DNA of 64,000 nucleotides, from positions 78,984 through 142,983 of the forward strand of contig FMUV01000003.1 of NCBI GenBank assembly GCA_900101355.1, in the 5' to 3' direction. Made by a program: the position numbers and the translations under genes. Shown here piece after piece: positions 35,901 to 44,626 of this stretch. The notes beneath the pieces were generated by a model, which was not told where the DNA came from, did no database searches, and was given only the letters and a program-made list of their open reading frames with translations. Origin of the DNA: Ruminococcus sp. YE282. GTDB lineage: Bacteria > Bacillota > Clostridia > Oscillospirales > Acutalibacteraceae. How positions within the stretch are numbered: position 1 is the stretch's first letter; every line of letters starts with the position of its first letter.

Positions 35901-36375
35901 TCAAGGCCTTGACTGCCTTTTCAAGCGCAATTTCCTTTCCCTCCTCAAGCTCAAGGGTGCTGTCAATCAATGTGCTTTCGGGAACTGTCAGCTGACAAGC
36001 CGCGTCTATGCACGCAACAACAACGTCACATTCCTTTTCCGCAAGTTTCAAAAGGACCTTGAGCCGAGCGTGCTCATATTCATGAGATTTGCTTTGAATA
36101 TCAATAAAGTTGTAGTCACGCACCGGATAGAACAGTGCTTTTACCCCCATTGAACAAAGGTCGTTGCAAAGAATTTGCGCTTCTTTTTCGTCTGAGGCAA
36201 CACAAAGAGCCGTGACATTCCTGACACGGCACATTGAATAAATTATATACGCCTTGCTGACGGCTGTAAGACCGGACACGCAAAGTGATTTTCCTGTTTT
36301 GTCATTTTTGAGCAGAGTTTTAAAAGCGTCATTACCCTTTAAAACATCAATCAAAAAATTCATTTTATCGCTCAT
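32914..36375 (-). CDS. mfd: Transcription-repair coupling factor
   Basis: Removes stalled RNA polymerase and recruits excision repair. About 1153 residues: UvrB-like N-terminal part, a CarD-like RNA polymerase-binding domain ('LSELSAGDYVVHSVHGIGVFSGI', about 485-590), RecG-like helicase with Walker A 'LLCGDVGFGKTE' near 648, 'IIDEEQRFGV' near 746, 'LSATPIPRTLNMAMSGLRDMS' and 'RGRVGRSSRRAYAYF', and the TRCF C-terminal domain. ATG 36375 is used; GTG 36399 is an alternative. Part of the pth-mfd segment conserved in Firmicutes. Confidence 0.97.
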   Translation of the reverse strand: MSDKMNFLIDVLKGNDAFKTLLKNDKTGKSLCVSGLTAVSKAYIIYSMCRVRNVTALCVASDEKEAQILCNDLCSMGVKALFYPVRDYNFIDIQSKSHEYEHARLKVLLKLAEKECDVVVACIDAACQLTVPESTLIDSTLELEEGKEIALEKAVKALTLLGYERFDAVDGSGQFSLRGGILDFFMPDSEYPVRAEFWGDEITDLSYFDIETQRRFKKSGKIRLTPSTEIIIDDREALADKITHKAGLLRGRGAPKAREKLYEEAELIRSGAMPANGDKFINQIYDKPQCLFDYFDRNSLFFVSEFSRVQDRLKSTEFQNNEMIGQCFEDGTLCRGFDRFSLTHNECIDLLNAHGTIVLESFLHGSIPLNLGTSISFSSNKLAAWNGSYNQLSEDLQGLFAPDRCGVILAGTDKSAKNLVKNLTSDGYNAVFSENIDSIQSGKIFVTSGALSSGFELLGDKFFLITYGQAAYKVETRKRKKPKNGQEIYSLSELSAGDYVVHSVHGIGVFSGIRKIDTHGITKDYIKIDYAKGDVLYVPVTQLDMVAKYIGPQENSRVKLSRLGSQDWQKAKAKVKSSVKDIAKELIALYSARMKSKGYAFSRDNEWQRDFEAKFEYEETPDQLTCASEIKRDMEKTSPMDRLLCGDVGFGKTEVALRAAFKCVADSKQCAFLCPTTILAWQHYQTVTKRFEGYPVRIELLSRFKTAKEQKEILKKLKHGEVDIIIGTHRLVQKDVEFRDLGLAIIDEEQRFGVTQKEHFKELCKNVDVLTLSATPIPRTLNMAMSGLRDMSVITEAPMNRQPVQTYVLEHDDGVINEAIRRELRRGGQVFYLHNDVESIESTANRILEAVPEAKIGIGHGKMRENELSEVWRKMLAQEIDVLVCTTIIETGVDLPNANTLIIENADRMGLSQLHQLRGRVGRSSRRAYAYFTFRKNKVLTEIQQKRLAAIREFTEFGSGFKIAMRDLELRGAGNIMGAQQHGHMESVGYDMYLKLLEEAVSEEKGEITTTKDMDCLIDISVDAHIPESYVESLTLRLDVYRRIADIRSLEDSNDVKDELKDRFGEIPKSVLGLIDIALIRNKANAMGIYEIRQNGNTLLLYVKEIKSPAVADLLIALNGKAMLNAGAKPYLSVNCPSENSSIDTLKKIFSIQ

Positions 36376-36457
36376 ATTTGAACTCTTTTCAATTGTCACA
36401 TTGTATTTTGTGAATTTTAGTCGGTTATTGCAATTTGTGAAAAGATTTGTGCTAATC

Positions 36458-37051
36458 TTAGTTGTACAGGTTCATAGCCCTGTCGATTTTTCCTTCTGTA
36501 ATTAGTTCAACTGCTCCCGAGGCGTTGTCAAACATCTTTTCAAGAAGTTTTTGCTCATCATCGGTAAAGCGTGAAAGCACCCAGTCGGCTAAATCCCATC
36601 CCGGATTTGGTTTTGCGCCTATTCCGATTTTGATACGAGGGAATTTATCGCTTCCGCTAAGATAAATTATGCTGCGCATACCCTTTTGACCGCCGTCGCT
36701 TCCTTTTGAGCGGATACGCATTTTGCCTACGTCAAGTGAAATATCGTCAAATATAACGATGACGTTTTCAGGCGGAATTTTATAAAAATTCATAGCTTCA
36801 ACAACAGCCTGACCGCTGTTGTTCATATAGGTTGTAGGTTTCATCAGCAAAACCTTTTTGCCGTTTATGCTGCATTCGCCGACAAAACTTTTGAATTTGA
36901 TTCTGTTTACTTTGCAGTCAAGCTTTTCGGCAATATGGTCAAGGGCAAGCCAACCCGTGTTGTGACGTGTGTTTTCATATTTTTTATCAGGATTGCCGAG
37001 TCCGACAACAATATATTCTACCGAACCGCCGAATTTTTTATTTCCAAACAT
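36458..37051 (-). CDS. pth: Peptidyl-tRNA hydrolase
   Basis: Frees tRNA from peptidyl-tRNA lost from ribosomes. About 197 residues with 'YIVVGLGNPDKKYENTRHNTGW' (the His in 'RHNTGW' is catalytic), 'LLMKPTTYMNNSGQAV', 'VIFDDISLDVGKMRIR' and 'GSDGGQKGMRSII'. A short N-terminal extension (MFGNKKFGGS) precedes the usual start. ATG 37051 has GGGAG upstream. It sits directly before mfd as in many Firmicutes. Confidence 0.95.
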   Translation of the reverse strand: MFGNKKFGGSVEYIVVGLGNPDKKYENTRHNTGWLALDHIAEKLDCKVNRIKFKSFVGECSINGKKVLLMKPTTYMNNSGQAVVEAMNFYKIPPENVIVIFDDISLDVGKMRIRSKGSDGGQKGMRSIIYLSGSDKFPRIKIGIGAKPNPGWDLADWVLSRFTDDEQKLLEKMFDNASGAVELITEGKIDRAMNLYN

Positions 37052-37114
37052 AGTTGCTCCCACATTTATTTATTCTTTAGTTTTTATGTGCTTTTAATTG
37101 TGACTTTGTTATGA

Positions 37115-38352
37115 TTACACTTTCCCGAACTCAAGCACTACCCAGTCGTCGTCGCCAAGGTGGTATGGGCTTTGGCAATAAGGACAGTTGTGCTCATGTG
37201 TTGCGTCAAAACTTGCTCCGCAGCTTTTACATTCAACTCTTTTAAGCGAGAAGTTCGGATTTTGCAGTGTGTGAATGTTTCGGCAAACCTTGATGTGAAG
37301 TTCGTCTCTTCTTTTGTGTACCGAATTATTTTTGTAAATATAATCGGTTATGTAGTAATTCATATCAACATAACAGTAGATGCCGTTTACATTAAATGAA
37401 TTAAGCCTGATTACGCCCGAAAAATCAATGTCAATCACATTTTTTAATTTGTTTTGCATCGGCTGACCTTCATATATGGCAAGGTTTTCGTAATCGTCGC
37501 TGAAAATCATCATTTTTATCAGGGCAAACATTTTTCCGACGAAATATTCGTATGAAAAATTACTGTCAATTTGTTTCATATATTTTGGCAGGTTGTGTTT
37601 TGCGGAGTACAGCCTGCCCATAGCGGGGATTGAGGCAAACGATTTAAAAAGTGTTTTTGCCATAAAACTAAAACCCCATAATACGTATCCGCCAAATGCA
37701 CCTAAAAATATTCAGGCAATTACGCTGAACACCGTTTCCGGAGTTATTGCCGTGTGAGTGGTGTTGAACCAGTAATAAGCTGTAACCAAGATGGACGGTT
37801 TTCCCATCCATAAAAGCACAAGCCTTTTGCCGCTCGGCAAACTTTTACTAAAGTCCTTGATAAAGAAGAAATTGGTTACCTTTGGAAAAAGGTCGGTGAT
37901 AATAAACTTGGTTTTGCAGTGAGGGCATCCTCCGAGCAATGTTTTTATACTGCTTACGGCTCCGCAGTTCGGACAGCAGCACACTTCGTCACAGTTTTGG
38001 TCAAGCAGTCTGGTTATCATTGCATAAAATGCCATTTTGTCTTTTTGGCTTGATATTTTTCCCCGTTTTTTAAATAAGTTTTTTTAACTTTATAATGTGC
38101 AACAGATGTTGTACTGCGGAATTTTCCGGAATCCCTGAGGCTTCCAAATGTGTAAATATCGTTAGGATTTTCGCCGTTTTGAACAAAATCATAGTTTACC
38201 GATAAACCGTATGACTTCATTCTTTTTTCCTGCAAGTCCATTGCGTAAATTAAATCAAGCGAAGCGGATTCGGGTTCTTTTCCGTCAAGTCCCCACTGTT
38301 TAAAATCACGTATAAATTCGTTTAAAATTTCATTGCTGCTTTTTTCTTGCAT
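37115..38352 (-). pseudogene. Broken zinc-ribbon membrane protein gene
   Basis: Three fragments on the minus strand appear to be one gene. Fragment 1 (38352-38017) ends '...KKTKWHF', and reading on needs one extra T in the TTTT run near 38024-38027 to reach fragment 2 (38035-37712) as 'WHFYAMITRLL'. Fragment 2 ends in TGA at 37712-37714, but the same frame continues without a break into fragment 3 (37663-37115) through a hydrophobic helix 'IFLGAFGGYVLWGF'. The rebuilt protein, about 412 residues, has a zinc ribbon 'CPNCG..CPHC', a membrane helix and a C-terminal ribbon 'CKSCG..CPYC'. One frameshift and one stop suggest decay; sequencing error is possible. Function unknown. Confidence 0.75.
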
Positions 38353-38390
38353 AACTTTCCCTCATAAACTCACACTTAAAAAACAGATAC

Positions 38391-38412
38391 GGCGGGTTAA
38401 AAATAACCCGCC
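38391..38412 (-). terminator. Terminator of prs
   Basis: Perfect 9-bp stem GGCGGGTTA / TAACCCGCC with a 4-nt loop; in the minus direction it is followed by GTATCTGTTTTTT. Confidence 0.8.
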
Positions 38413-38524
38413 TGTCTATATACTAATATTAAACAGAAAGGGTAAGACGTGCTCACTATTACTATTATATTAGCATTAATCTATTGTATTCCAAACCTAC
38501 GGAATAATTTGTCATAATAAGTTA

Positions 38525-39484
38525 TCAGCCGAATGCAGTTGTGAATGGCTTGTCGTTGTAAATTCTTGCGATTGCTTCTGCAAATGTCGGAGCAACAGGA
38601 AGAATTGTGAATTTGTCAATCATCTTTTCCTCAGGAACAGGAATTGTATCAAGCAAAACAACTTCCTTAATTGCGCTGTTCTTGATTCTTTCAACAGCAG
38701 GACCTGACAAAACTGCGTGTGTTGCACAGGCATAAACTTCTGTTGCGCCGCCCTTTTCAACAATTGCGTTTGCAGCGTTGCAAAGTGTTCCTGCGGTGTC
38801 AATCATATCGTCAACAAGAATAACCTTTTTGCCTCTTGCGTCGCCGATAATGTTCATAACTTCGCATACATTAGCCTTTGGTCTGCGCTTGTCAATGATT
38901 GCAAGGCTTGCGCCGATTCTTGAAGCAAAGTTTCTTGAACGAGTAACCGAACCCAAATCCGGAGATACTACAACATAGTCGTCAGGATTTCCGCCGATTT
39001 TCTCACGCATGTGGTTTGCAAGAATAGAAGCACCCTTGAGGTGGTCAACAGGAATATTGAAAAATCCCTGAATCTGGTTTGCGTGGAGGTCCATTGTAAG
39101 CACACGGTCTGCGCCGGCAGTTGTAATTATATCGGCACAAAGTTTTGCAGAAATCGGATCTCTTGCCTTAGCTTTTCTGTCCTGTCTTGCATAGCCGAAA
39201 TACGGCATAACTGCTGTGATTCTTGCAGCAGATGCACGCTTCATAGCGTCAATCATTATGAGCATTTCCATAAGATTGTCATTTACCGGTGTGCAGGTTG
39301 ACTGAACGATAAAGCAGTCGCTTCCGCGAACTGATTCGTGAAGCGATACAGCAATTTCGCCGTCTGAGAAATGAGTGCAGTCGCTCTTGCCAAGAGGCAA
39401 GCCGAGACAGCCTGCAATTCCCTGAGCTACGTCAACATTTGAATTGCCGGAAAAAATTTTGATGTCCTTACCGTGAAAATTCAT
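38525..39484 (-). CDS. prs: Ribose-phosphate pyrophosphokinase
   Basis: Makes PRPP from ribose-5-phosphate and ATP. The 319 residues show 'IKIFSGNSNVDVAQGIAGCLG', 'FSDGEIAVSLHESVRGSD', 'MIDAMKRASAARITAVMPYFGYARQDRK', the PRPP-binding loop 'VILVDDMIDTAGTLCNAA' near 217 and the C-terminal 'ATHAVLSGPAVERI'. It has normal length and all key residues. AAGGAG lies before the ATG. It follows glmU, a conserved pairing in Firmicutes, with a 158-nt gap that may hold its own promoter. Confidence 0.97.
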   Translation of the reverse strand: MNFHGKDIKIFSGNSNVDVAQGIAGCLGLPLGKSDCTHFSDGEIAVSLHESVRGSDCFIVQSTCTPVNDNLMEMLIMIDAMKRASAARITAVMPYFGYARQDRKAKARDPISAKLCADIITTAGADRVLTMDLHANQIQGFFNIPVDHLKGASILANHMREKIGGNPDDYVVVSPDLGSVTRSRNFASRIGASLAIIDKRRPKANVCEVMNIIGDARGKKVILVDDMIDTAGTLCNAANAIVEKGGATEVYACATHAVLSGPAVERIKNSAIKEVVLLDTIPVPEEKMIDKFTILPVAPTFAEAIARIYNDKPFTTAFG

Positions 39485-39642
39485 TGCAATAACTCCTTTG
39501 ATTGTTTATATTGAATTCTTGTTTGACTGATTTATGATTATTCGATATGCAAAGCCGCAAAAGCTGTGCCTCGCATTTTGAATACTAAATAATATAATTT
39601 TCTGTAACTATGCAGCTATAATACGTTTTATTAAATTTTAAA

Positions 39643-40398
39643 TCAAAGACTGCAGGTGTATCCTTTTTGCTTTGCAATTTGATTAAGCTCTTCAAGCTGA
39701 GCCGGGTCGTTTGCGCCGAGTACGGTATCACTGCATTCGGCAGTATAGGCTTCAACCTTCTTGCCGTCCGAAAGCAAAAGCTTTATTGCGTCGGGCAAAT
39801 AATATTCTCCGGCTTTATTGTTTGATTTAATTCTGTCAAGAACCGATAAAAGCAGCTGACAGTCAAACCAAAATCCGCCTGAATTAACCTCGTTGATTTT
39901 AAGAGTTTCTTCGTCAGCGTCCTTTTGTTCAACAATAGCTTTAAGACTTCCGTCTTCGCCTCTTACAATTCTGCCGTATCCGGTCGGGTTATCGACTTTT
40001 GCTGAGATAACGGTAGCCGAGCTTTGGCTTTCAATGTGCTTATCAAGGGATTTTTTAATTGTGTCGCTTGTCATAAACGGTGCGTCTCCGTTAAGAATTA
40101 CAACGTTACCGCTGTGCTTTTTAAGAAATTCCTTGGCCATCATAACCGCATGACCGGTTCCGAGCCTTTCTGCCTGAAAAACGCTCTCAACTTCAAAGTC
40201 AAGTGTGTCGATAAAGTCTTCAATACATTCCTTTTTGTAGCCCTTAACAATGCAGATGTCATCAATTCCCGCACCCTTAAGCGCCGAGATAACCCACAAA
40301 AGCATAGGCTTGTTAAGTACCATAGAAAGGGTTTTTGGTTTGTCGGACTTCATACGTTTTCCCTCGCCGCCGGCAAGGATTATTGCACAATTGTTCAT
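39643..40398 (-). CDS. glmU: GlmU-type uridylyltransferase, single domain
   Basis: Makes UDP-GlcNAc from GlcNAc-1-phosphate and UTP for cell-wall synthesis. The 251 residues carry the pyrophosphorylase motif 'AGGEGKRMKSDKPKTL' (4-20), 'VFQAERLGTGHAVMMAKEFL', 'GDAPFMTSDTI' with the catalytic Asp, and 'GYGRIVRGEDGSLKAIVEQKDA'. The C-terminal left-handed beta-helix acetyltransferase of normal GlmU (about 450 residues) is missing, so the acetyl step must be encoded elsewhere. The AAC-to-stop end is clean with no trace of a decayed second half before prs. Confidence 0.85.
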   Translation of the reverse strand: MNNCAIILAGGEGKRMKSDKPKTLSMVLNKPMLLWVISALKGAGIDDICIVKGYKKECIEDFIDTLDFEVESVFQAERLGTGHAVMMAKEFLKKHSGNVVILNGDAPFMTSDTIKKSLDKHIESQSSATVISAKVDNPTGYGRIVRGEDGSLKAIVEQKDADEETLKINEVNSGGFWFDCQLLLSVLDRIKSNNKAGEYYLPDAIKLLLSDGKKVEAYTAECSDTVLGANDPAQLEELNQIAKQKGYTCSL

Positions 40399-40619
40399 TA
40401 TAAAACCTCACAAACAGATAAGATATGTATTAAATTTGTGCGTCAACTGCACAATAAGACACAATATTATTATCGCATAAAAATTACAAATTTCAAGTGA
40501 ATTTTACAAAAACGCACTAATTATGTGCATTTTAAACGATTTATACAATATTGATAAAATATATTTCTGTTTTTTATCAGAAAAATTTTTAAAAAAATGT
40601 AGCTATTTCATCAATTATT

Positions 40620-40628
40620 TGTTATAAT
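40620..40628 (+). promoter_or_regulatory. Extended -10 of the ppdK promoter
   Basis: TGTTATAAT at 40620-40628 is an extended -10 box; no good -35 is seen. The 40399-40716 interval between divergent glmU and ppdK is otherwise AT-rich without a gene. Confidence 0.55.
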
Positions 40629-40716
40629 ATGGTTTAGGCTTATACAAGCTGGCAGAATTATGCATATTTCTGTCACAGCCATATATTATCAATTATATTA
40701 TAGGAGGTTTACCGGT

Positions 40717-43344
40717 ATGGCAAACAAGTGGGTTTACCTTTTTACAGAAGGTAATGCTAACATGCGTGAGCTCCTCGGCGGTAAGGGTGCAAACCTTGCA
40801 GAAATGACAGGTTTGGGTCTTCCGGTTCCACAGGGCTTCACAATTACAACAGAGGCTTGTACTCAGTATTATGAGGACGGCAGAGAAATCAACGATGAGA
40901 TTCAGGGACAGATTAATGAATACATCGAAAAGATGGAAGAAATTACAGGCAAGAAATTCGGCGACAAGGAAAATCCTCTTCTCGTTTCTGTTCGTTCGGG
41001 TGCAAGAGCTTCTATGCCCGGTATGATGGATACAATCCTCAACCTCGGTCTTAACGAAACTGTTGTAAACGTAATTGCAGAAAAGTCAAACAACCCACGT
41101 TGGGCTTGGGACTGTTACAGAAGATTTATTCAGATGTACTCCGACGTTGTTATGGAAGTTGGTAAGAAGTACTTTGAAGAGCTTATCGACAAGATGAAGG
41201 CTGAAAGAGGCGTTACTTATGACGTAGAGCTTACAGCTGACGACCTTAAGGAACTTGCTTCACAGTTCAAAGCTGAATATAAGGCTAAAATCGGCGTTGA
41301 CTTCCCTGATGATCCTAAGGAACAGCTTATGGGCGCAGTTAAGGCTGTATTCCGTTCTTGGGATAACCCTCGTGCAAACGTATATCGCCGTGACAACGAT
41401 ATCCCTTATTCATGGGGTACTGCCGTTAACGTTCAGTCAATGGCATTTGGTAATATGGGCGACGATTGCGGTACCGGTGTTGCATTTACACGTGACCCTG
41501 CTACCGGTGAAAAGAAACTTATGGGTGAATTCCTTGTAAACGCACAGGGCGAAGACGTTGTTGCCGGTGTTCGTACACCAATGCCTATCCAGAAGATGGC
41601 TGACGAATTCCCGGAAGCATTTGCTGAATTCCAGAAAGTTTGCAAAACACTTGAAGATCATTATAGAGATATGCAGGATATGGAGTTTACTGTAGAGAAC
41701 AAGAAGCTCTATATGCTCCAGACAAGAAACGGTAAGAGAACAGCTCAGGCTGCTCTTAAGATTGCTTGTGACCTCGTTGACGAAGGTATGAGAACAGAAA
41801 AAGAAGCTGTTGCAATGATCGACCCTCGTAACCTTGACACACTTCTTCACCCACAGTTCGACGCTGCTGCTCTTAAGGCTGCAACTCCTTTGGGCAAGGG
41901 TCTCGGTGCTTCTCCCGGTGCTGCTTGCGGTAAGGTAGTATTCACTGCTGAAGACGCTGAAGCTTGGAACGAAAAGGGCGAAAAGGTTGTTCTTGTTCGT
42001 CTTGAAACATCACCTGAAGATATTACAGGTATGAAGGCTTCACAGGGTATCCTCACAGTTCGTGGCGGTATGACATCTCACGCAGCCGTTGTTGCTCGTG
42101 GTATGGGTACTTGCTGCGTATCAGGTTGCGGCGATATCATTATGGACGAAGCTAACAAGCAGTTCACACTTGCAGGCAAGACCTTCAAGGAAGGCGACTA
42201 TATTTCAATCGACGGTTCAACAGGTAACATCTACGAAGGTGCTATTGCTACAACAGACGCTAAGATTGCAGGCGAGTTCGGCAGAATTATGTCTTGGGCT
42301 GACAAGTACAGAAAGCTCAAAGTTAGAACAAACGCTGATACTCCTGCTGATGCTAAGAAAGCAAGAGAGCTTGGCGCAGAAGGTATCGGTCTTTGCCGTA
42401 CAGAGCATATGTTCTTTGAAGAGGACAGAATCGCTGCATTCCGTGAGATGATTTGTTCAGATACAGTTGAAGAGAGAGAAGCTGCTCTTGAGAAGATTCT
42501 TCCTTATCAGCAGGGCGACTTCAAGGCTCTTTATGAGGCTCTCGAAGGCAACCCGGTTACAATCCGTTTCCTTGATCCGCCTCTCCACGAGTTTGTTCCT
42601 ACCGAAGAAGCTGACATCAAGAAGCTTGCTGACGCTCAGGGCAAATCAGTTGAAGACATTAAGGCTATTATCGCTTCTCTCCACGAGTTCAACCCAATGA
42701 TGGGTCACCGTGGCTGCCGTCTTGCAGTAACATATCCTGAAATTGCAAAGATGCAGACAAAGGCTGTTATCCGTGCTGCTATCGAAGTTCAGAAAGAGCA
42801 TCCGGATTGGACAGTAGAGCCTGAAATTATGATTCCGCTCGTTTGCGAAGTTAAAGAGCTTAAGTATGTTAAGAAGATCGTTGTTGAAACTGCTGATGCT
42901 GAGATCAAGGCTGCCGGCGTTGACCTTAAGTACGAAGTAGGTACAATGATTGAAATTCCTCGTGCTGCTCTTACAGCTGACGAAATTGCTACTGAAGCTG
43001 ACTTCTTCTGCTTCGGTACAAACGACCTTACTCAGATGACATTCGGCTTCAGCCGTGATGATGCAGGTAAGTTCCTCAATGCATATTATGATGCTAAGAT
43101 TTTTGAAAACGATCCGTTTGCAAAGCTCGACCAGACAGGCGTTGGCAAGCTTATGGAAACCGCTATCAAGATTGGTAAGCCGGTTAATCCAAAGCTCCAC
43201 GTTGGTATCTGCGGTGAGCACGGCGGCGACCCATCTTCAGTAGAGTTCTGCCACAAGATTGGTCTTGACTATGTATCATGCTCACCATTCCGTGTGCCGA
43301 TAGCTCGTCTTGCTGCTGCTCAGGCTGCCGTTGCTGAAGATTGA
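40717..43344 (+). CDS. ppdK: Pyruvate, phosphate dikinase
   Basis: Interconverts pyruvate, ATP and phosphate with PEP, AMP and pyrophosphate; in anaerobes it works with the PPi-based lower glycolysis. The 875 residues start 'MANKWVYLFTEGNANM', contain the ATP-grasp part with 'LLVSVRSGARASMPGMMDTILNLGL', the phospho-histidine site 'GGMTSHAAVVARGMG' near 454, and the PEP-binding barrel with 'EIMIPLVCEVKEL', 'CFGTNDLTQMTFGFSRDD' and Cys in 'GICGEHGGDPSSVEF' near 831. ATG 40717 follows TAGGAGG. Its GCT/CTT-rich codon use is typical of a strongly expressed gene. Confidence 0.98.
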   Translation: MANKWVYLFTEGNANMRELLGGKGANLAEMTGLGLPVPQGFTITTEACTQYYEDGREINDEIQGQINEYIEKMEEITGKKFGDKENPLLVSVRSGARASMPGMMDTILNLGLNETVVNVIAEKSNNPRWAWDCYRRFIQMYSDVVMEVGKKYFEELIDKMKAERGVTYDVELTADDLKELASQFKAEYKAKIGVDFPDDPKEQLMGAVKAVFRSWDNPRANVYRRDNDIPYSWGTAVNVQSMAFGNMGDDCGTGVAFTRDPATGEKKLMGEFLVNAQGEDVVAGVRTPMPIQKMADEFPEAFAEFQKVCKTLEDHYRDMQDMEFTVENKKLYMLQTRNGKRTAQAALKIACDLVDEGMRTEKEAVAMIDPRNLDTLLHPQFDAAALKAATPLGKGLGASPGAACGKVVFTAEDAEAWNEKGEKVVLVRLETSPEDITGMKASQGILTVRGGMTSHAAVVARGMGTCCVSGCGDIIMDEANKQFTLAGKTFKEGDYISIDGSTGNIYEGAIATTDAKIAGEFGRIMSWADKYRKLKVRTNADTPADAKKARELGAEGIGLCRTEHMFFEEDRIAAFREMICSDTVEEREAALEKILPYQQGDFKALYEALEGNPVTIRFLDPPLHEFVPTEEADIKKLADAQGKSVEDIKAIIASLHEFNPMMGHRGCRLAVTYPEIAKMQTKAVIRAAIEVQKEHPDWTVEPEIMIPLVCEVKELKYVKKIVVETADAEIKAAGVDLKYEVGTMIEIPRAALTADEIATEADFFCFGTNDLTQMTFGFSRDDAGKFLNAYYDAKIFENDPFAKLDQTGVGKLMETAIKIGKPVNPKLHVGICGEHGGDPSSVEFCHKIGLDYVSCSPFRVPIARLAAAQAAVAED

Positions 43345-43408
43345 TTTTAATATTATAATAGTTATAGTATTAATCAATTTGCGTAATTGCATAACATTAT
43401 AATTAATT

Positions 43409-43437
43409 ATGGGCGTTCTGTTTGGAACGCCCATTTT
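43409..43437 (+). terminator. Terminator of ppdK
   Basis: Perfect 9-bp stem ATGGGCGTT / AACGCCCAT (43409-43417, 43426-43434) followed by TTTTGTTGTTG. Confidence 0.85.
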
Positions 43438-43497
43438 GTTGTTGTGATATTCAAGTTTTATGATAAATATCTATTGCAAAATTAAAAGGTGACAATA

Positions 43498-43953
43498 ATG
43501 AAAATCGTAGACGGAAAGCCGTATATCGCAGATATTAGTGAATTGATTAAGGAATATTATCAAAGGCTTGGAAGAGATTTGTCTTTTCAAAATATTGATG
43601 ATGAGCTTAAGAATCCTGCAAAAAAATATATTCCACCCGAAGGTGAGATTTTGGTGGCAATTATTGACAACAAAGTTGTCGGTATGGTGGCGTATCATCG
43701 CCTGACCGATACCTGTTGTGAGATGAAACGCCTTTATGTTAAATCTGAGTGCAGAGGAATGAAGCTTGGCGAGAAGTTGATTCAAAACATCATAAGTAAT
43801 TCTGTTAAGGCAGGTTACAAGGAAATGGTTTTGGATACAATAAAACCGTTGAAATCTGCAATTTATTTATATAAAAAATTTGGATTTGTTGAATGTAAGC
43901 CTTATTATAATAATCCTATGGACGATGTGATTTATTTAAAAAAGACCTTGTAA
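43498..43953 (+). CDS. GNAT family N-acetyltransferase
   Basis: A 151-residue acetyltransferase with the acetyl-CoA motif 'MKRLYVKSECRGMKLGEKLIQNII' (about 80-103) and motif B 'YLYKKFGFVECKPYY' near the end. ATG 43498 fits AAAAGGTGA; GTG 43489 is in frame but sits on that site. It stands alone between two terminators, so the substrate cannot be inferred. Confidence 0.88.
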   Translation: MKIVDGKPYIADISELIKEYYQRLGRDLSFQNIDDELKNPAKKYIPPEGEILVAIIDNKVVGMVAYHRLTDTCCEMKRLYVKSECRGMKLGEKLIQNIISNSVKAGYKEMVLDTIKPLKSAIYLYKKFGFVECKPYYNNPMDDVIYLKKTL

Positions 43954-44032
43954 TTTTAAGGCTTATTTGTGCTTTTGACTTTAATTCCAAATCAAATTGT
44001 TGAAAACAATGCAATAACAATTGAGATATACA

Positions 44033-44065
44033 AAAGGAACACTCCGTGCGGAATGTTCCTTTTGT
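44033..44065 (+). terminator. Bidirectional terminator between the acetyltransferase and DUF896 genes
   Basis: A near-perfect 13-bp stem (AAAGGAACACTCC / GGAATGTTCCTTT, one mismatch) with T runs in both directions, placed between convergent genes. Confidence 0.8.
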
Positions 44066-44066
44066 T

Positions 44067-44288
44067 TTATTTATTCTCTTTTTTCTTATATGCTTCCTTA
44101 AACGGAACAACGCTGCCGTCCTTTTCCTTGACACTTACTCCGTCAAGAGTTTGGTCAAACTGAGCGCGAATGTCGCCGAGATATATTTTGTAAAGTTCCT
44201 TTTGTTCAGCTTGTTCCTCAGGTGTAAGTCCCTGTTCACGTTTCTTTTTTGCAAGTTCGTTTATTCTTGTTAAAAGGTTTTCTGCCAT
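44067..44288 (-). CDS. DUF896 family protein (YnzC-like)
   Basis: A 73-residue cytoplasmic protein: 'LLTRINELAKKKREQGLTPEEQAEQKELYKIYLGDIRAQF', then 'DGSVVPFKEAYKKKE', the complete DUF896 pattern, with two helices forming a hairpin. Members such as YnzC of B. subtilis are often linked to SOS-regulated loci, but the exact role is unknown. ATG 44288 has GGAG 9 nt upstream. No LexA-like site is clear in its leader. Confidence 0.9.
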   Translation of the reverse strand: MAENLLTRINELAKKKREQGLTPEEQAEQKELYKIYLGDIRAQFDQTLDGVSVKEKDGSVVPFKEAYKKKENK

Positions 44289-44533
44289 AAATATCAACTC
44301 CGATTGTGTAGTAATATCAGCTTTATAATCATAGCACAGAGGTTTGCCGATTTTAAGACAGTGGGGAATAATAGGGGGCTTAATACCTTAATGAATCTCT
44401 GAAAAGTTACGCCCTTTTGCGTTGCTTGAAATCGGTTAAAAGCTCTGCTTAAAATCTGATATTAACTGCATTATATCACAATAGTTTTGTGATGACAATA
44501 TTGTGTTTGGCTTAAAAATATATTTCAAATCTA
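44289..44533. other. Intergenic region between the divergent DUF896 and ArsR genes
   Basis: No gene is seen. AT-rich with no strong hairpin; it carries the DUF896 leader on the minus strand. The segment ends at the ArsR-operon promoter at 44534. Confidence 0.4.
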
Positions 44534-44592
44534 TTGACAATACTATATTTGTATGTTATATTAATATCAACATATGAACATATATTCATATG
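44534..44592 (+). promoter_or_regulatory. Promoter and ArsR-type operator of the metal-efflux operon
   Basis: TTGACA (44534-44539), 17-bp spacer, TATATT (44557-44562), then a palindrome at 44571-44592 with 8-bp arms CATATGAA / TTCATATG around a 6-bp centre. ATATGAA/TTCATAT half-sites are typical of SmtB/CzrA-family operators. It covers the start region of the ArsR transcript. Confidence 0.85.
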
Positions 44593-44626
44593 AACAAACG
44601 AAAATTTGTTAGGTGGGGCTACTGAA

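Noticed and set aside
37115-38352. TGA read as tryptophan (alternative code)
   Set aside because: TGA is used as a genuine stop in many genes here (terL, hub, portal neighbours) and TGG is used for Trp throughout.
41437-43221. Long antisense frames within ppdK
   Set aside because: They follow the codon bias of the sense gene, lack ribosome-binding sites and show no domain pattern.
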